A stretch of DNA of 64,000 nucleotides from Pseudomonas oryzae (GCF_900104805.1 NZ_LT629751.1:3804501-3868500), one strand, 5' to 3'. Positions 18,587-29,590 are shown, counted from the stretch's first letter. The notes: generated from the letters alone by a model not told the origin. Numbers and translations are program-made.

Positions 18587-19474
18587 GTGGAGAAGATCAA
18601 AGGCGCCCTGGTGGTGGGTGCGCTGCGCCTGGTCGCCGCCCTGCCCTGGCCGGCCGTGCAACGTCTCGGCGCGGCGATCGGCTGGCTGCTGTGGAAGCTG
18701 CCCAACCGCTCGCGCGAGGTGGTGCGCATCAACCAGGCCAAGTGCTTTCCCGAGCTGAATGCAGCCGAGCGCGAGGCGCTGCTCGGGCGTACCCTGCGCG
18801 ACATCGGCAAGACCTTCGCCGAGAGCGCCTGCGCGTGGATCTGGCCGCCGCGCAGGTCGCTGGCGCTGGTCCGGGAGGTCGAGGGCCTCGAGGTGCTGCA
18901 GGCGGCGCTGGCCAGCGGCAAGGGTGTGGTCGGCATCACCAGCCACCTGGGCAACTGGGAGGTGCTCAACCACTTCTACTGCGACCAGTGCAAGCCGATC
19001 ATCTTCTACCGCCCGCCCAAACAGAAGGCGGTCGACGAGCTGCTGCAGCAGCAGCGCGTGCAGATGGGCAACCGCGTGGCGCCGTCGACCAAGGAAGGCA
19101 TCCTCAGCGTGATCAAGGAGGTGCGCCGCGGCGGCGCGGTGGGCATCCCCGCCGACCCGGAGCCGAGCGAGGGCAGCGGCCTGTTCGTGCCGTTCTTCGC
19201 CGTGCAGGCGCTGACCAGTAAGTTCGTCCCCGGCATGCTCGCCGGCCACAAGGCCGAGGGGGTGTTCCTGCATGCCATCCGTCTGGAGGACGGCAGCGGC
19301 TTCAAGGTGATCATCGAGGCGGCGCCGGAGGACATGTACAGCACCGATCCGGCGGTCGGGGTGGCGGCGATGAGTCGGGTGATCGAGGGTTACGTGCGGC
19401 GCTGGCCGAGCCAGTACATGTGGAGCATGAAGCGCTTCAAGAAGCGCCCGGAGGGCGAGCGGCGCTGGTACTGA
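18587..19474 (+). CDS. Lipid A biosynthesis lauroyl-type acyltransferase (HtrB/LpxL family)
   Basis: Encodes 295 residues from a GTG preceded by GGGAG. After an N-terminal hydrophobic segment (residues ~5-25) the catalytic H-x4-E motif appears as HLGNWE, followed by FYRPPKQ and SMKRFKKRP near the C-terminus, as in late acyltransferases of lipid A. It adds a secondary acyl chain to lipid A at the inner membrane. In PAO1 the gene in this position (PA0011) is a 2-hydroxylauroyl transferase-like enzyme. The preceding tag gene remembered there is absent here and the T6SS island occupies the place. Confidence 0.88.
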   Translation: MEKIKGALVVGALRLVAALPWPAVQRLGAAIGWLLWKLPNRSREVVRINQAKCFPELNAAEREALLGRTLRDIGKTFAESACAWIWPPRRSLALVREVEGLEVLQAALASGKGVVGITSHLGNWEVLNHFYCDQCKPIIFYRPPKQKAVDELLQQQRVQMGNRVAPSTKEGILSVIKEVRRGGAVGIPADPEPSEGSGLFVPFFAVQALTSKFVPGMLAGHKAEGVFLHAIRLEDGSGFKVIIEAAPEDMYSTDPAVGVAAMSRVIEGYVRRWPSQYMWSMKRFKKRPEGERRWY

Positions 19475-19548
19475 AGCCGCTCAGGCTTGTCGTGCTGGCA
19501 TATGGCCGGTAGCGTCTGACCTCCTCCGCAGACAGGACGATCCCGAAC

Positions 19549-19815
19549 ATGGAAAACCGTCGCGTGCATGTGCGCACACCGATGCAGGTTCCGCTGTGCA
19601 TCGAGCATCCGCAGCTCGGCAGGTTGCAGGTCACCACCCGCGACATCTCCGATGGCGGGGTGTTCGTGCTGATCGACGAGCCCCATGGCTTCATGCAGCC
19701 CGGCGAGCTGGTCTGTGGTCAGGTCCAGGGGCTGCCGGGAGAGGCTCCGCTGGTGCGCATGCGTGTGCTGCGTTGCGAGAGCGGCGGCGTGGCGCTGGCT
19801 TTCGTCGGCGACTGA
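19549..19815 (+). CDS. PilZ-domain protein
   Basis: Encodes 88 residues, essentially one PilZ domain. The c-di-GMP binding signatures are present: an RR...R motif at the N-terminus (ENRRVHVRTPM) and D-x-S-x-x-G (TRDISDGGVFVL). It is a stand-alone PilZ protein likely to bind c-di-GMP and act on a partner, possibly in pilus or motility control. It starts 74 bases after the acyltransferase stop on the same strand, as in PAO1 (PA0012). Target unknown. Confidence 0.87.
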   Translation: MENRRVHVRTPMQVPLCIEHPQLGRLQVTTRDISDGGVFVLIDEPHGFMQPGELVCGQVQGLPGEAPLVRMRVLRCESGGVALAFVGD

Positions 19816-19945
19816 AGTCGCGCTCGGGCTGCCGGGCGGGCGCTGGCCAGCGCCGGCGGCCCGGGTGTCACGCGGCAATCCGCAACACCGCGGCTCCGTT
19901 CCGAGGGGCAGCGGCGTTGCTGCTGCAGCGCACGGTGCGACAGCC

Positions 19946-19966
19946 GGGGCGGCTCGGGTCCGCCCC
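19946..19966. terminator. Possible hairpin between convergent genes
   Basis: GGGGCGG and CCGCCCC separated by seven bases lie between the PilZ gene and the convergent chemoreceptor gene. No T-run is seen on either strand, so termination activity is uncertain. Confidence 0.3.
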
Positions 19967-19974
19967 GCTACGCT

Positions 19975-21630
19975 TCAGAAGGCCAGGCTCGGCACGCGGG
20001 CGGCGGGCGCTGCCGGCAGCGCCGCAGTATCCGGGATGGGCGGGGCGCCGGCGTGGCTGTCGAGGCGGAACACCGCCATCGCCGCAGCCAGCGCCTCGGC
20101 CTGCTGCTGCAGGCTGTGCGCCGCCTGGGCGCTGTCGGTGACCAGCTGGCGGTTGATCTGGGTGGTGCGGTCCATGTCCACCACCGCGCGGCTGACCTGC
20201 TCGACTGCCATGCTCTGTTCGCGGCTGGCGGTGCTGATCTCGCTCATGATCTGCGAGACGCGGGCGATGGCGGTGACGATCTCCGCGGTGGTGTGCCCGG
20301 CGTCGTCGACCAGTCCGGCGCCGCGCTCGACGCTCTGCAGGGTTTCGCCGATCAGCGCCTTGATGTCCTTGGCGGCCTCTGCGCTGCGCTGGGCCAGATG
20401 GCGTACCTCGTTGGCCACCACGGCGAAGCCGCGGCCCTCCTCGCCGGCCCGTGCCGCCTCGACCGAGGCGTTGAGGGCGAGGATGTTGGTCTGGAAGGCG
20501 ATCCCGTCGATGATCGTCACGATGTCGGCGACCTGCCGCGAGCGGCTGTTGATGTCGCCCATGGTCGTCACCACCGCCTGCATCAGCTCGCCGCCGCGGC
20601 TGGCCACGCTGGCGGCCGAGGCGGCCAGCTGGTCGGCCTGGCGGGCGTTGTCGGCATTCAGGTGCACGGTGGCGCCGAGTTCTTCCATGGCGGCGGCGGT
20701 GGCGGTCAGCGCGCTGACCTGCTGCTCGGAGCGTTCGCTCAGCTCGTCGCCATGCCGGGAGATCTGCGTGCTGCCGACCGACACCGCGTCGGCCGCCTGG
20801 CGCACCCGCGCCACGGTGTCCTGCAACTGGGCGGCCATCGCCAGCAGGGCGGCCAGGATGCTGTCGGTGTGCCCGCGGGGCTGGCCGCCGACGGCCAGTT
20901 CGCCGCGGCCGATGGCGGCAGCCAGTTCGCGCACCTCGTCCGGTTCGGCACCCAGCTGGGCCAGCAAGCGCCGGGTGATCAGGACGGCCAGCAGCACGCC
21001 GCAGAGCAGGGCGGCGCTGCAGAGCACGATCATCAGCCAGGAGAAGCTGTAGGCGATCGCGGTGGCCGTCTGCGAGTCGCGGCGGATCTCGCCTTCCTGC
21101 AGGTCGATGAAGGCGTTGATGCTGGCCAGCCAGTCGCTGAAGGCCGGTGCGGCCTGTTCGAGCAGCAGGGTGCGGGCCTCGTCCGGCCGGCCGTTGCGCT
21201 CGGCGGCGATCACCGCATTGGCCAGCGGCAGGGTGCGCTGCTCGACCTCGCGGATCGCCGCGGCCAGTTCGCGCTCCTTCTGCTGGACCCCGCTGCTCTT
21301 CTGCAGCAGGCCGTCGAGCACGCGTTGCGCCTCGGCATAGCGATCGGCCAGGCGCTGGATCTCGGCGAGGGCGGCCTGCTGCTCGACGGCCGAGCGGGCC
21401 AGCACCACGTCACGCAGGGCGATGGCGCGGTCGTGCACGCTGCCGCGGAAGTTGATCGCCTGCCGCTGTTTGACGCTGTGCGCCTCGTTGATGGCGACCA
21501 GGCTGTTCCTGATCACCCCCACGCGATTCACGCCGATCAAGGTGAGCACCACCATCATCGCCAGAATGACGGCGAAACCGAGGGCCAGGCGCTGGCCGAT
21601 GCTGAGTCTTCTGCTGGTGGAGGCCGGCAT
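19975..21630 (-). CDS. Methyl-accepting chemotaxis protein
   Basis: Encodes 551 residues. TM1 lies at about residues 14-35 and TM2 at about 190-213, bounding a ~155-residue helical periplasmic domain of the four-helix-bundle type. A HAMP-like region and a long coiled coil follow, with the signalling hairpin tip near [37 protein letters not shown], the invariant CheA/CheW contact region. No CheR-binding pentapeptide ends the protein (it ends RVPSLAF). Ligand unknown. A strong dyad lies just upstream of the start. Confidence 0.94.
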   Translation of the reverse strand: MPASTSRRLSIGQRLALGFAVILAMMVVLTLIGVNRVGVIRNSLVAINEAHSVKQRQAINFRGSVHDRAIALRDVVLARSAVEQQAALAEIQRLADRYAEAQRVLDGLLQKSSGVQQKERELAAAIREVEQRTLPLANAVIAAERNGRPDEARTLLLEQAAPAFSDWLASINAFIDLQEGEIRRDSQTATAIAYSFSWLMIVLCSAALLCGVLLAVLITRRLLAQLGAEPDEVRELAAAIGRGELAVGGQPRGHTDSILAALLAMAAQLQDTVARVRQAADAVSVGSTQISRHGDELSERSEQQVSALTATAAAMEELGATVHLNADNARQADQLAASAASVASRGGELMQAVVTTMGDINSRSRQVADIVTIIDGIAFQTNILALNASVEAARAGEEGRGFAVVANEVRHLAQRSAEAAKDIKALIGETLQSVERGAGLVDDAGHTTAEIVTAIARVSQIMSEISTASREQSMAVEQVSRAVVDMDRTTQINRQLVTDSAQAAHSLQQQAEALAAAMAVFRLDSHAGAPPIPDTAALPAAPAARVPSLAF

Positions 21631-21655
21631 TGTGGTGATCCGCTATGACAGGTTT

Positions 21656-21699
21656 AAGTTGTACAGATTTAACTGTTTATACAATATTTTGTACAACTT
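21656..21699. promoter_or_regulatory. 10-bp inverted repeat upstream of the chemoreceptor gene
   Basis: AAGTTGTACA (21656-21665) and its exact complement TGTACAACTT (21690-21699) are separated by 24 A+T-rich bases, in a genome of ~68% G+C. The pair sits 26-69 bases before the chemoreceptor start, where promoter and operator would lie. It may be a binding site for a dimeric regulator or a hairpin. Confidence 0.5.
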
Positions 21700-21849
21700 T
21701 TTGTGAGCGCAGGGTAAGGGCCGGGCAAAACCACAGCCGCCACGGCCGGTCAGGTCCGTGGCGGCTGGAGCGCGGTGTGGCGCTGATGTCGTGGCGGGGC
21801 GGCGTCGGGCGCCGAAGCAGGTGGCCCCGCAGGGCGAGCCGTGCGGGTA

Positions 21850-22203
21850 CTAGACCAGCACCTGGCGGGTGCTGGCGATCAGCTCGTGCACCTGCTGCTC
21901 GACCTGCGCGCTGGCGGGCGTTGCCGGCCCGCGGCCGCGCGGGCAGGGCAGGCTCGGCGTGGTGCCGAACAGGCGGCAGATCAGCGGGCGTTCGTCGTAC
22001 ACCTCGCAGCCCTGCGGACCGAGGTGCACGCAGTTCCACTCGGCCAGCGCCGCGTCATGCTCTGCGGCACTCTTCACCGGCAGGCGCGACATCTCCTCGG
22101 AGGAGGCGGTGACCGGCCCGCAGCAGTCGTGGCAGCCCGGCTCGCAGGCGAAGCCGGGGATCTGCCGGCGCAGGCGGTCGATCCTGCGGCTGGTGCAGTT
22201 CAT
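21850..22203 (-). CDS. YkgJ-family cysteine-cluster protein
   Basis: Encodes 117 residues. Cysteine-rich clusters FACEPGCHDCCGP near the N-terminus and NCVHLGPQGCEVYDERPLICRLFG further on match the zinc/iron-chelating YkgJ family (UPF0153). The metal is probably held by these cysteines; no reaction is established. It is followed by a non-coding gap to the chemoreceptor gene and preceded by a TPR gene 27 bases away, so the two may be co-transcribed. Confidence 0.82.
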   Translation of the reverse strand: MNCTSRRIDRLRRQIPGFACEPGCHDCCGPVTASSEEMSRLPVKSAAEHDAALAEWNCVHLGPQGCEVYDERPLICRLFGTTPSLPCPRGRGPATPASAQVEQQVHELIASTRQVLV

Positions 22204-22230
22204 CGGGCGGCCTCCGCGGCATTGCCGGGA

Positions 22231-22554
22231 CTAGCCGGCACGCGGCTTGTCCAGCTTTTTCAGGAACACCGTCATCTCCTTCTCCGCCTGCTTGTCGCCG
22301 CGGCGGCGGGCGGCCTCCAGGCCCTGCTGCCAGGCGGCGCGCGCCGCGTCCGTGGCGCCGAGCGCCGCATGGGCCTTGCCCAGCAGCTTCCAGGCCGCCG
22401 AATAGTCGGGGTCGAGTTCCACGCAGCGCGCGAGGTGCAGCGCCGCCTGTGCGGCGTCGCCGGCGTCGAGGTGGGCGTTGCCCAGGCCGAAGCGCAGCAG
22501 GGCGTTGTCGCGGCCGGCGGCCAGCATCCTTTCCAGTGCGGCGATGGTGGTCAT
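22231..22554 (-). CDS. Small TPR-repeat protein
   Basis: Encodes 107 residues from the ATG at 22554, chosen over one two codons upstream because AGGGGA is then correctly spaced. Two tetratricopeptide-like units are visible (ALLRFGLGNAHLDAGDAAQA; YSAAWKLLGKAHAALGATDAA). The C-terminus is basic and charged. TPRs bind proteins; the partner is unknown. It lies between trkH and the YkgJ gene. Confidence 0.75.
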   Translation of the reverse strand: MTTIAALERMLAAGRDNALLRFGLGNAHLDAGDAAQAALHLARCVELDPDYSAAWKLLGKAHAALGATDAARAAWQQGLEAARRRGDKQAEKEMTVFLKKLDKPRAG

Positions 22555-22640
22555 GGGCATTCCCCTGTGGTGGCTGGACGATTGCGCAGCGGCCGGCGGT
22601 GGACCGCGCCGCGCGCTCGTCCACCCTACCGGAGTGCGCC

Positions 22641-24092
22641 TCAGTAGCGCCAGAAGCCTGGTGACAGCAGCACCACCAGCGAGAACACCTCCAGGCGGCC
22701 GAGGATCATCGCCAGGCTGAGCAGCAGCTTGGCGCTGTCGGGCAGAGGCGCATAGTGGGCGGTGGCTTCGCCGAGCGCCGGGCCCAGGTTGTTCATGCAC
22801 GAGGCCAGGGTCGAGAAGGCGGTGATCGGGTCGATGCCGGTGCCGAGCAGCAGCAGCATGAGGCCGAAGAAGGTGACCATGTACATGGCGCAGAAGCCCC
22901 ACACCGACTCGATCACCCGGTCCGGCACCTTGCGTCGGCCCATCTTCACCCCGAACACGCCGCTGGGGTGCAGCAGGCGCTGGATCTCGCGCTGGCCCTG
23001 GCGCACCACCAGCATGGCGCGCATCACCTTCATGCCGCCGCCGGTGGAGCCGGCGCAGGCGCCGATGAAGGTGGTGTAGATCAGCAGGAACGGCAGGAAG
23101 CTCGGCCAGACGCTGAAGTCGTCGACGCCGAAGCCGGTGGTGGTGAACACCGAGACTACCTGGAAGGCGGCGAAGCGCACCGAGTCCACCGGGTCCTCGT
23201 GGTGGCCGTAGACCAGTAGCACCAGGGTGGTGATTGTGAACACCGCGGCGAGCAGCTTGAGGTAGGTCATGCACTCGGGGTCGCGCAGGTAGGCGCTCAG
23301 CGAGCGGCTGCGCAGGGCGAGGAAGTGCAGGGCGAAGTTCATCCCCGAGGCGGCCATGAAGAAGATGCAGATCGCCTCGATCAGCGGGCTGTCGAAGAAG
23401 GCGATGCTGGCGTCGTGGGTGGAGAAGCCGCCGATGGCGATGGTCGCGAAGCTGTGGCCGATGGCGTCGAACGGGGTCATGCCGGCCAGCCAGTAGGCCA
23501 GCGCGCAGGCGACGGTCAGGCCGCAGTAGATCAGCCACAGGGTCTTGGCGGTGTCGGCGATGCGCGGCGACAGCTTGTTGTCCTTCAGCGGGCCGGGCAT
23601 CTCGGCGCGGTACAGCTGCATGCCGCCGATGCCGAGCATCGGCATCACCGCCACCGCCAGCACCACGATGCCCATGCCGCCCAGCCACTGCAGCTGCTGG
23701 CGGTAGTAGAGGATCGAACGCGGCAACTCGTCGAGGCCGGTGAGCACGGTGGCGCCGGTGGTGCTGAGGCCGGAGAAGGCCTCGAACAGCGCGTCGACCG
23801 GAGCCATGTGCGGCTTCTCGCCGAGCAGGAAGGGGATGGCGCCGAAGGTGCCGAGGACGAACCAGAACAGCGCGGTGATCAGGTAGCCGTCGCGCACGCG
23901 CAGTTCGCCGCGCGCCGCGCGGTTGGGAAACCAGATCAGCGCGCCGGTGACCAGGGTGATGGCGAACGACCAGACGAAGCTGCGCCAGGTGTCGTCGCCG
24001 TCGTGCACGCCGAGCAGCATGGGCGGCAGGTGGGTGACGCTGAAGATGGTCAACAGCAGGCCGAGGATCCGGCAGATGACGGCGTAGTGCAT
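22641..24092 (-). CDS. trkH: TrkH potassium transporter, membrane subunit
   Basis: Encodes 483 residues with about ten hydrophobic segments and the four selectivity-filter-like loops of the Trk/Ktr family (SGLSTTGATV, TIAIGGFSTHD, VVSVFTTTGFGVDD, STLASCMNNLGP). It conducts K+ across the inner membrane, gated by TrkA rings. It lies 62 bases downstream of trkA, so the two parts of the system form an operon here; as I recall, trkH is elsewhere in PAO1. Confidence 0.94.
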   Translation of the reverse strand: MHYAVICRILGLLLTIFSVTHLPPMLLGVHDGDDTWRSFVWSFAITLVTGALIWFPNRAARGELRVRDGYLITALFWFVLGTFGAIPFLLGEKPHMAPVDALFEAFSGLSTTGATVLTGLDELPRSILYYRQQLQWLGGMGIVVLAVAVMPMLGIGGMQLYRAEMPGPLKDNKLSPRIADTAKTLWLIYCGLTVACALAYWLAGMTPFDAIGHSFATIAIGGFSTHDASIAFFDSPLIEAICIFFMAASGMNFALHFLALRSRSLSAYLRDPECMTYLKLLAAVFTITTLVLLVYGHHEDPVDSVRFAAFQVVSVFTTTGFGVDDFSVWPSFLPFLLIYTTFIGACAGSTGGGMKVMRAMLVVRQGQREIQRLLHPSGVFGVKMGRRKVPDRVIESVWGFCAMYMVTFFGLMLLLLGTGIDPITAFSTLASCMNNLGPALGEATAHYAPLPDSAKLLLSLAMILGRLEVFSLVVLLSPGFWRY

Positions 24093-24154
24093 GGCGGCGA
24101 TTCACGGCGATGCGCCGCGCCGCCGCCCGGGGCGCGGCGGCGGGCGGTGCGGGT

Positions 24155-25528
24155 TCAGAAGAAGGTCAGGCCGGCCTGGAACAGCCGTTCCACGTCGCGG
24201 ATGTGCTTCTTGTCGACGAGGAACAGCAGCACGTGGTCGCCGGACTCGATCAGGGTGTCGCCGTGGGCGATCAGCACTTCCTCGTCGCGGATGATGGCGC
24301 CGATGGTGGTGCCCGGCGGCAGCGGCACGTCGGCCACCTTGCGGCCGACCACCCGGCTGGACTTGGCGTCGCCATGGGCGATGGCCTCGATCGCCTCGGC
24401 GGCGCCGCGGCGCAGCGAGTGCACGGCGACGATGTCGCCGCGGCGCACGTGGGTCAGCAGGGTGCCGATGGTGGCCTGCTGCGGGCTGATGGCGATGTCG
24501 ATCTCGCCGCCCTGGATCAGGTCGACGTAGGCCGGGTTGTTGATCAGGCTCATCACCTTGCGCGCGCCGAGGCGCTTGGCCAGCAGCGAGGACATGATGT
24601 TGGCCTCGTCGTCGTTGGTCAGGGCGAGGAACAGGTCGGCGTCGGCGATGTTCTCCTCGACCAGCAGGTCGCGGTCGGAGGCGCTGCCCTGCAGGACGAT
24701 GGTGCTTTCCAGGGTGTCGGACAGGTAGCGGCAGCGCGCCGCGTTCATCTCGATGATCTTCACCTGGTAGCGGGTCTCGATGGCCTCGGCCAGGCGCTCG
24801 CCGATATGGCCGCCGCCGGCGATCACCACCTTGCGGTAGCTGTCCTCGACCCGGCGCAGCTCGCTCATCACCGCGCGGATGTGGCTGCGCGCGGCGATGA
24901 AGAACACCTCGTCGTCGGCCTCGATCACCGTGTCGCCCTGCGGGATGATCGGCCGGTCGCGGCGGTAGATGGCCGCCACCCGGGTGTCGACGGTGGGCAT
25001 GTGCTCGCGGATCTGCTTGAGCTGCTGGCCGACCAGCGGGCCGCCGTAGTAGGCGCGCACGCCGACCAGCTGGGCCTTGCCCTCGGCGAAGTCGAGCACC
25101 TGCAGGGCGCCGGGATATTCGATCAGGCGGCGGATGTAGTTGGTCACCACCTGCTCGGGGCTGATCAGCACGTCGACCGGGATCGCCTCGTTGCTGAACA
25201 GGCCGGCGCGGGTCAGGTAGGCCGCCTCGCGCACCCGGGCGATCTTGGTCGGCGTGTTGAACAGGGTGTAGGCGACCTGGCAGGCGATCATGTTCGACTC
25301 GTCGCTGTTGGTCACAGCCACCAGCATGTCGGCGTCGTCGGCGCCGGCCTGGCGCAGCACGGTCGGGTACGAGCCCTTGCCCTGGATGGTGCGGATGTCC
25401 AGACGGTCGCCCAGATCGCGCAGGCGCTCGCCGTCGGTATCCACCACGGTGATGTCGTTGGCCTCGCTGGCCAGGTGCTCGGCCAGGCTGCCGCCGACCT
25501 GGCCGGCGCCGAGAATGATGATCTTCAT
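24155..25528 (-). CDS. trkA: TrkA, cytoplasmic NAD(H)-binding regulator of K+ uptake
   Basis: Encodes 457 residues built as two tandem RCK units. Rossmann motifs GAGQVG (residues 7-12) and GGGHIG (near 240) each head a TrkA_N domain followed by a TrkA_C domain. It binds NAD(H)/ATP and gates TrkH. It sits downstream of rsmB, as in PAO1, and upstream of trkH. Confidence 0.96.
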   Translation of the reverse strand: MKIIILGAGQVGGSLAEHLASEANDITVVDTDGERLRDLGDRLDIRTIQGKGSYPTVLRQAGADDADMLVAVTNSDESNMIACQVAYTLFNTPTKIARVREAAYLTRAGLFSNEAIPVDVLISPEQVVTNYIRRLIEYPGALQVLDFAEGKAQLVGVRAYYGGPLVGQQLKQIREHMPTVDTRVAAIYRRDRPIIPQGDTVIEADDEVFFIAARSHIRAVMSELRRVEDSYRKVVIAGGGHIGERLAEAIETRYQVKIIEMNAARCRYLSDTLESTIVLQGSASDRDLLVEENIADADLFLALTNDDEANIMSSLLAKRLGARKVMSLINNPAYVDLIQGGEIDIAISPQQATIGTLLTHVRRGDIVAVHSLRRGAAEAIEAIAHGDAKSSRVVGRKVADVPLPPGTTIGAIIRDEEVLIAHGDTLIESGDHVLLFLVDKKHIRDVERLFQAGLTFF

Positions 25529-25600
25529 CCGACTACTCCTTGTGGGCGGGTCCTGGCCCGCCGCGTTCTTGTTGGGGCGCAGCCCACCCCGTCGATGCCG

Positions 25601-26917
25601 TCAGGCCCGCGGCGCCGCGGCGATCTTGATCAGCTTGGCATAGTAGAAACCGTCGTGGCCATTGACCTGGGCCAGCAACTGGCGACCGTGCGGCTGTTTC
25701 AGCCCGAACGGGCCGGGGATGTCCAGCTCGCGCGCGCCGGGGGTGCGGACGAGGAAGGCGTCGATCACCGCGGTGTTCTCGGTCGGCAGGCTCGAGCAGG
25801 TGGCGTACAGCAGCACGCCGCCGACCTCCAGGGTCGGCCACAGGGCGTCGAGCAGCTCGCCCTGCAGGCTGGCCAGGGCGGCGATGTCGCCTTCTTGGCG
25901 GGTCAGCTTGATGTCCGGATGGCGGCGGATCACCCCGGTGGCCGAGCAGGGCGCATCGAGCAGGATGCGCTGGAACGGTCGCCCGTCCCACCACTCCCCC
26001 ACCGCGCGGGCGTCGGCGGCGACCAGCCGGGCGTCGAGCTGCAGACGGGCGAGGTTCTCGCGCACTCGCTGCAGGCGGCTCTCCTCGAGGTCGACGGCGG
26101 TGACGCTGAGCGAGGGCTCGGCCTCCAGCAGGTGGCAGGTCTTGCCGCCTGGCGCGCAGCAGGCGTCCAGCACGCGCAGGTTCGGCTTGAGCTCGAGCAG
26201 GTCGGCGGCCAGTTGCGCCGCTTCGTCCTGCACGCTGACCCGGCCTGCGGCGAAGCCCGGCAGGGCGGTGACGTCGCAGGGGCTGGCCAGCTGCACGCCA
26301 TCCGGGCTGAACGGGCAGGCCGTCGCCGCGATGCCGGCGGCGGCCAGTTCGGCCAGGTAGGCGTCGCGCGTGCCATGGCGGCGGTTGACCCGCAGGGTCA
26401 GCGGCGGATGGCTGTTGTTGGCGGCGCAGATCGCTTCCCAGTCCGCCGGCCAGTGCGCCTTGAGCGCCTTCTGCAGCCAGCGCGGGTGGGCGGTGCGCGC
26501 CGCCGGATCGCGCTCCAGTTCGGCGAGCAGCGCCTCGCCCTCGCGCTGGGCGCGGCGCAGTACGGCGTTGATCAGGCCCTTGGCCGAGGATTTCTTCAGC
26601 TTGTCGACGCAGCCGACCGTCTCGCCGATCGCGGCGTGGGCGGGGATTCGCGTGTACAGCAGCTGGTACAGGCCGACCAGCAGCAGTGCCTCGAGATCCG
26701 TGTCGGCGGCCCTGAACGGCTTCTGCAGCAGCTTGCCGGCCAGCAGCGCCAGGCGCGGCTGCCAGCGCGCGGTGCCGAAGGCCAGTTCCTGGGTCAGGCC
26801 GCGGTCGCGCGGCTCGACCTTGTCCAGCTGCGCCGGCAGCGCGCTGCCCAGCGAGGCCTTGCCGGCCAGCACGGCGCCGAGCGCGCGGGCGGCGGCCAGA
26901 CGTGGATTGACGGCCAT
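25601..26917 (-). CDS. rsmB: 16S rRNA (cytosine-967-C5) methyltransferase
   Basis: Encodes 438 residues. An N-terminal NusB-like RNA-binding domain (residues ~1-140) is followed by a SAM-binding methyltransferase domain with [10 protein letters not shown]. The two catalytic cysteines lie in [10 protein letters not shown] and LYATCSSLP. It methylates C967 of 16S rRNA. Its ATG overlaps the fmt stop by one base (TGATG), continuing the def-fmt-rsmB-trkA-trkH run. Confidence 0.95.
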   Translation of the reverse strand: MAVNPRLAAARALGAVLAGKASLGSALPAQLDKVEPRDRGLTQELAFGTARWQPRLALLAGKLLQKPFRAADTDLEALLLVGLYQLLYTRIPAHAAIGETVGCVDKLKKSSAKGLINAVLRRAQREGEALLAELERDPAARTAHPRWLQKALKAHWPADWEAICAANNSHPPLTLRVNRRHGTRDAYLAELAAAGIAATACPFSPDGVQLASPCDVTALPGFAAGRVSVQDEAAQLAADLLELKPNLRVLDACCAPGGKTCHLLEAEPSLSVTAVDLEESRLQRVRENLARLQLDARLVAADARAVGEWWDGRPFQRILLDAPCSATGVIRRHPDIKLTRQEGDIAALASLQGELLDALWPTLEVGGVLLYATCSSLPTENTAVIDAFLVRTPGARELDIPGPFGLKQPHGRQLLAQVNGHDGFYYAKLIKIAAAPRA

Positions 26918-27858
26918 CAGACCAGCACCTGGCCGGGCGCGAACTGCTCGCGCCGGCTGTTGTACAGATCGGCGAAGGCCAGCGGCTTGCCGCCGGGCAG
27001 CTGCAGGCGGGTCAGGCGCAGCGCGCCCGCGCCGCAGGCCACGGTGAGACCGTCGCGGCTGGCTTCGAGGATTTCACCCGATGCGCCCTGCCCTTGCGCC
27101 AGCTCGGCAGAATGCACCTTGAGCGCCGCTTCGCCGAGCGTGGTATGGCAGATCGGCCAGGGATTGAAGGCGCGCACCAGGCGTTCCAGCTCGTCGGCCG
27201 GGCGGCTCCAGTCGAGGCGCGCCTCGTCCTTGTCGAGCTTGTGCGCGTAGGTCGCCAGGGTGTCGTCCTGCGTCTCGCCGACCAGGGTGCCGGCGGCCAG
27301 CTGCGGGATGGCCGCGACCACCGCGGCGGCGCCGAGCGCGGCCAGGCGGTCGTGCAGGCTGCCGCCGGTGTCGTCGGCGCCGATCGGCGTGCTGACCTTG
27401 AGCAGCATCGGCCCGGTGTCCAGGCCGGCCTCCATCTGCATCACGGTGACGCCGCTCTCGGCGTCGCCGGCCTGCACCGCGCGCTGGATCGGCGCGGCGC
27501 CGCGCCAGCGCGGCAGCAGTGAGGCGTGGCTGTTGATGCAGCCCAGGCGCGGGATGTCGAGCACCGCCTGCGGCAGGATCAGGCCGTAGGCCACCACCAC
27601 CAGCAGGTCGGGCTGCAGCGCGGCCAGTTCGGCCTGGGCTGCCGGGTCGCGCAGGGTTGCCGGTTGCAGCACCGGGATGTCGTTCGCCACGGCGAGCTGC
27701 TTGACCGGGCTGGCCATCAGCTTCTGGCCGCGGCCGGCCGGGCGGTCGGGCTGGGTGTACACCGCCACCGGGGTCTGGCCGGCATCGAGCAGGGCCTGGA
27801 GGTGGACGGCGGCAAATTCCGGGGTACCGGCGAAGACGATGCGCAGGGACTGGCTCAT
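26917..27858 (-). CDS. fmt: Methionyl-tRNA formyltransferase
   Basis: Encodes 313 residues starting [20 protein letters not shown], with the folate site N-x-H-x-S-L-L-P ([15 protein letters not shown]) and the C-terminal tRNA-binding domain. It formylates Met-tRNAi from 10-formyl-THF for translation initiation. The ATG at 27858 was taken because the upstream extension is not conserved in type. It follows def by 49 bases; Def later removes the formyl group, and the pairing is common. Confidence 0.96.
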   Translation of the reverse strand: MSQSLRIVFAGTPEFAAVHLQALLDAGQTPVAVYTQPDRPAGRGQKLMASPVKQLAVANDIPVLQPATLRDPAAQAELAALQPDLLVVVAYGLILPQAVLDIPRLGCINSHASLLPRWRGAAPIQRAVQAGDAESGVTVMQMEAGLDTGPMLLKVSTPIGADDTGGSLHDRLAALGAAAVVAAIPQLAAGTLVGETQDDTLATYAHKLDKDEARLDWSRPADELERLVRAFNPWPICHTTLGEAALKVHSAELAQGQGASGEILEASRDGLTVACGAGALRLTRLQLPGGKPLAFADLYNSRREQFAPGQVLV

Positions 27859-27907
27859 GGATTCTCGCTGAAAGAAAAAGGCTTGCCGCGGCAAGCCTTC
27901 CGGTGGA

Positions 27908-28417
27908 TCAGGAGTGTTGCAGGCGATGCTGTTTTTCCAGCTTCTTCTTGATCCGGTCGCGCTTGAGGCTGGACAGGTAGTCGACGAACAGCTTGCCGTT
28001 GAGGTGGTCGCACTCGTGCTGGATGCACACCGCGAGCAGGCCCTCGGCGACTTCCTCGAACGGCTGGCCGTCGCGGTCCAGCGCCCTGATGCGCACGCGC
28101 AGCGGGCGGTCGACGTTCTCGTAGAAGCCGGGCACCGACAGGCAGCCTTCCTGGTAGGGGCCGAGGTCCTCGGTCAGCGGCTCGAGTGCGGGGTTGATGA
28201 ACACCCGCGGCTCGCTCTTGTCCTCGGACAGGTCCATCACCACCACGCGCAGGTGCACGTTGACCTGGGTCGCCGCCAGGCCGATGCCCGGGGCCGCGTA
28301 CATGGTCTCGAACATGTCGTCGATCAGCTGGCGGATGGAGTCGTCCACCGCCGTCACCGGCTTGGCGAGGGTGCGCAGCCTGGGATCGGGGAATTCGAGA
28401 ATGTTCAGGATCGCCAT
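27908..28417 (-). CDS. def: Peptide deformylase
   Basis: Encodes 169 residues with all three metal-site motifs: [17 protein letters not shown] and HECDHLNG (HExxH). It removes the N-formyl group from new proteins using Fe2+ or another metal. It heads the operon def-fmt-rsmB-trkA-trkH and is divergent from the LysM gene across a 141-base gap that must hold both promoters. Confidence 0.97.
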   Translation of the reverse strand: MAILNILEFPDPRLRTLAKPVTAVDDSIRQLIDDMFETMYAAPGIGLAATQVNVHLRVVVMDLSEDKSEPRVFINPALEPLTEDLGPYQEGCLSVPGFYENVDRPLRVRIRALDRDGQPFEEVAEGLLAVCIQHECDHLNGKLFVDYLSSLKRDRIKKKLEKQHRLQHS

Positions 28418-28558
28418 ATGCGTTTGTGATGCACTTGTGGAATCAATCGAAAACCGGCTGATAAGATGCCGGGCAGCTCGAAAACCGGCTTGAAACCGCG
28501 TATTTCGCCGGCGCGCGCACTGCGGCGACCGTCGGCACATGATAAAGGGATTCACCTC

Positions 28559-29590
28559 ATGAGGAAATCATTAGTCGCCCTGCTGCTGATGGCGGCTGGC
28601 AGCCTGGCTCAGGCCCAAGTCCAGCTCAAGGACGGTCATCCGCAAACCTATACGGTGACGCGCGGCGATACCCTGTGGGACATTTCCGGCAAGTTCCTGA
28701 GTCAGCCGTGGAAGTGGCCGCAGATCTGGAAGGCCAATCCGCAGGTGCAGAATCCGCACCTGATCTATCCGGGCGATGTCCTCAATCTGGTCTACATCGA
28801 CGGCAAGCCCTACATCATGCTCAACCGTGGCGAGTCGCGCGGCACCATCAAGCTGTCGCCCAAGGTGCGCAGCACCCCGCTGGCCGAGGCGATCCCGGCG
28901 ATTCCCCTGGAGAAGATCAACAGCTTCCTGCTCAGCAACCGCATCCTCGACAGCGATACCCCGCTGCAGCTGGCGCCCTACGTGGTGGCCGGCAATGCCG
29001 AGCGGGTGGTCAGCGGCGCCGGCGACCGTCTGTATGCGCGCGGCGCCTTCTCCGGGAGTGGCGAGGGTCAGGTCTACGGCATCTACCGCCAGGGCAAGAC
29101 CTACACTGATCCGCAGACCAAGGAAGTCCTCGGCATCAACGCCGACGACATCGGCACCGGCGAGGTGGTGGCCGAGGACGGCGATGTCGCCACCCTGGTG
29201 CTCAGCCGCACCACCCAGGAAGTGCGCATCGGCGACCGCCTGCTGCCCACCGAGGAGCGTTCGGTCAGCTCCACCTTCATGCCCAGCGAGCCGGCCGCGC
29301 CGATCGATGGCGTGATCCTCGACGTGCCGCGCGGCGTCAGCCAGATCGGCCAGCTCGACGTGGTCACCCTCAACAAGGGCCGTCGCGACGGCCTCGAGGA
29401 AGGCAACGTGCTGGCGGTGTACAAGACCGGCGAGACCGTGCGCGACCGCGTTACCGGCGAGTCGGTGAAGATCCCCGACGAGCGCGCCGGCCTGCTGATG
29501 GTGTTCCGCGCCTACGACAAGCTCAGCTATGGCCTGGTGCTCAACGCCAGCCGCCAGCTGGCGGTGCTCGACAAGGTGCGCAATCCGTAA
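28559..29590 (+). CDS. tsaP: LysM-domain protein, TsaP-type pilus secretin anchor
   Basis: Encodes 343 residues. A signal peptide (residues 1-20, cut after AQA) is followed by a LysM peptidoglycan-binding domain ([17 protein letters not shown]...[13 protein letters not shown], residues ~31-85) and a long C-terminal part with two beta-rich FlgT-C-like segments. In P. aeruginosa the equivalent gene PA0020, also beside def, encodes TsaP, which anchors the type IV pilus secretin to the cell wall. An intrinsic terminator follows. Confidence 0.88.
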   Translation: MRKSLVALLLMAAGSLAQAQVQLKDGHPQTYTVTRGDTLWDISGKFLSQPWKWPQIWKANPQVQNPHLIYPGDVLNLVYIDGKPYIMLNRGESRGTIKLSPKVRSTPLAEAIPAIPLEKINSFLLSNRILDSDTPLQLAPYVVAGNAERVVSGAGDRLYARGAFSGSGEGQVYGIYRQGKTYTDPQTKEVLGINADDIGTGEVVAEDGDVATLVLSRTTQEVRIGDRLLPTEERSVSSTFMPSEPAAPIDGVILDVPRGVSQIGQLDVVTLNKGRRDGLEEGNVLAVYKTGETVRDRVTGESVKIPDERAGLLMVFRAYDKLSYGLVLNASRQLAVLDKVRNP

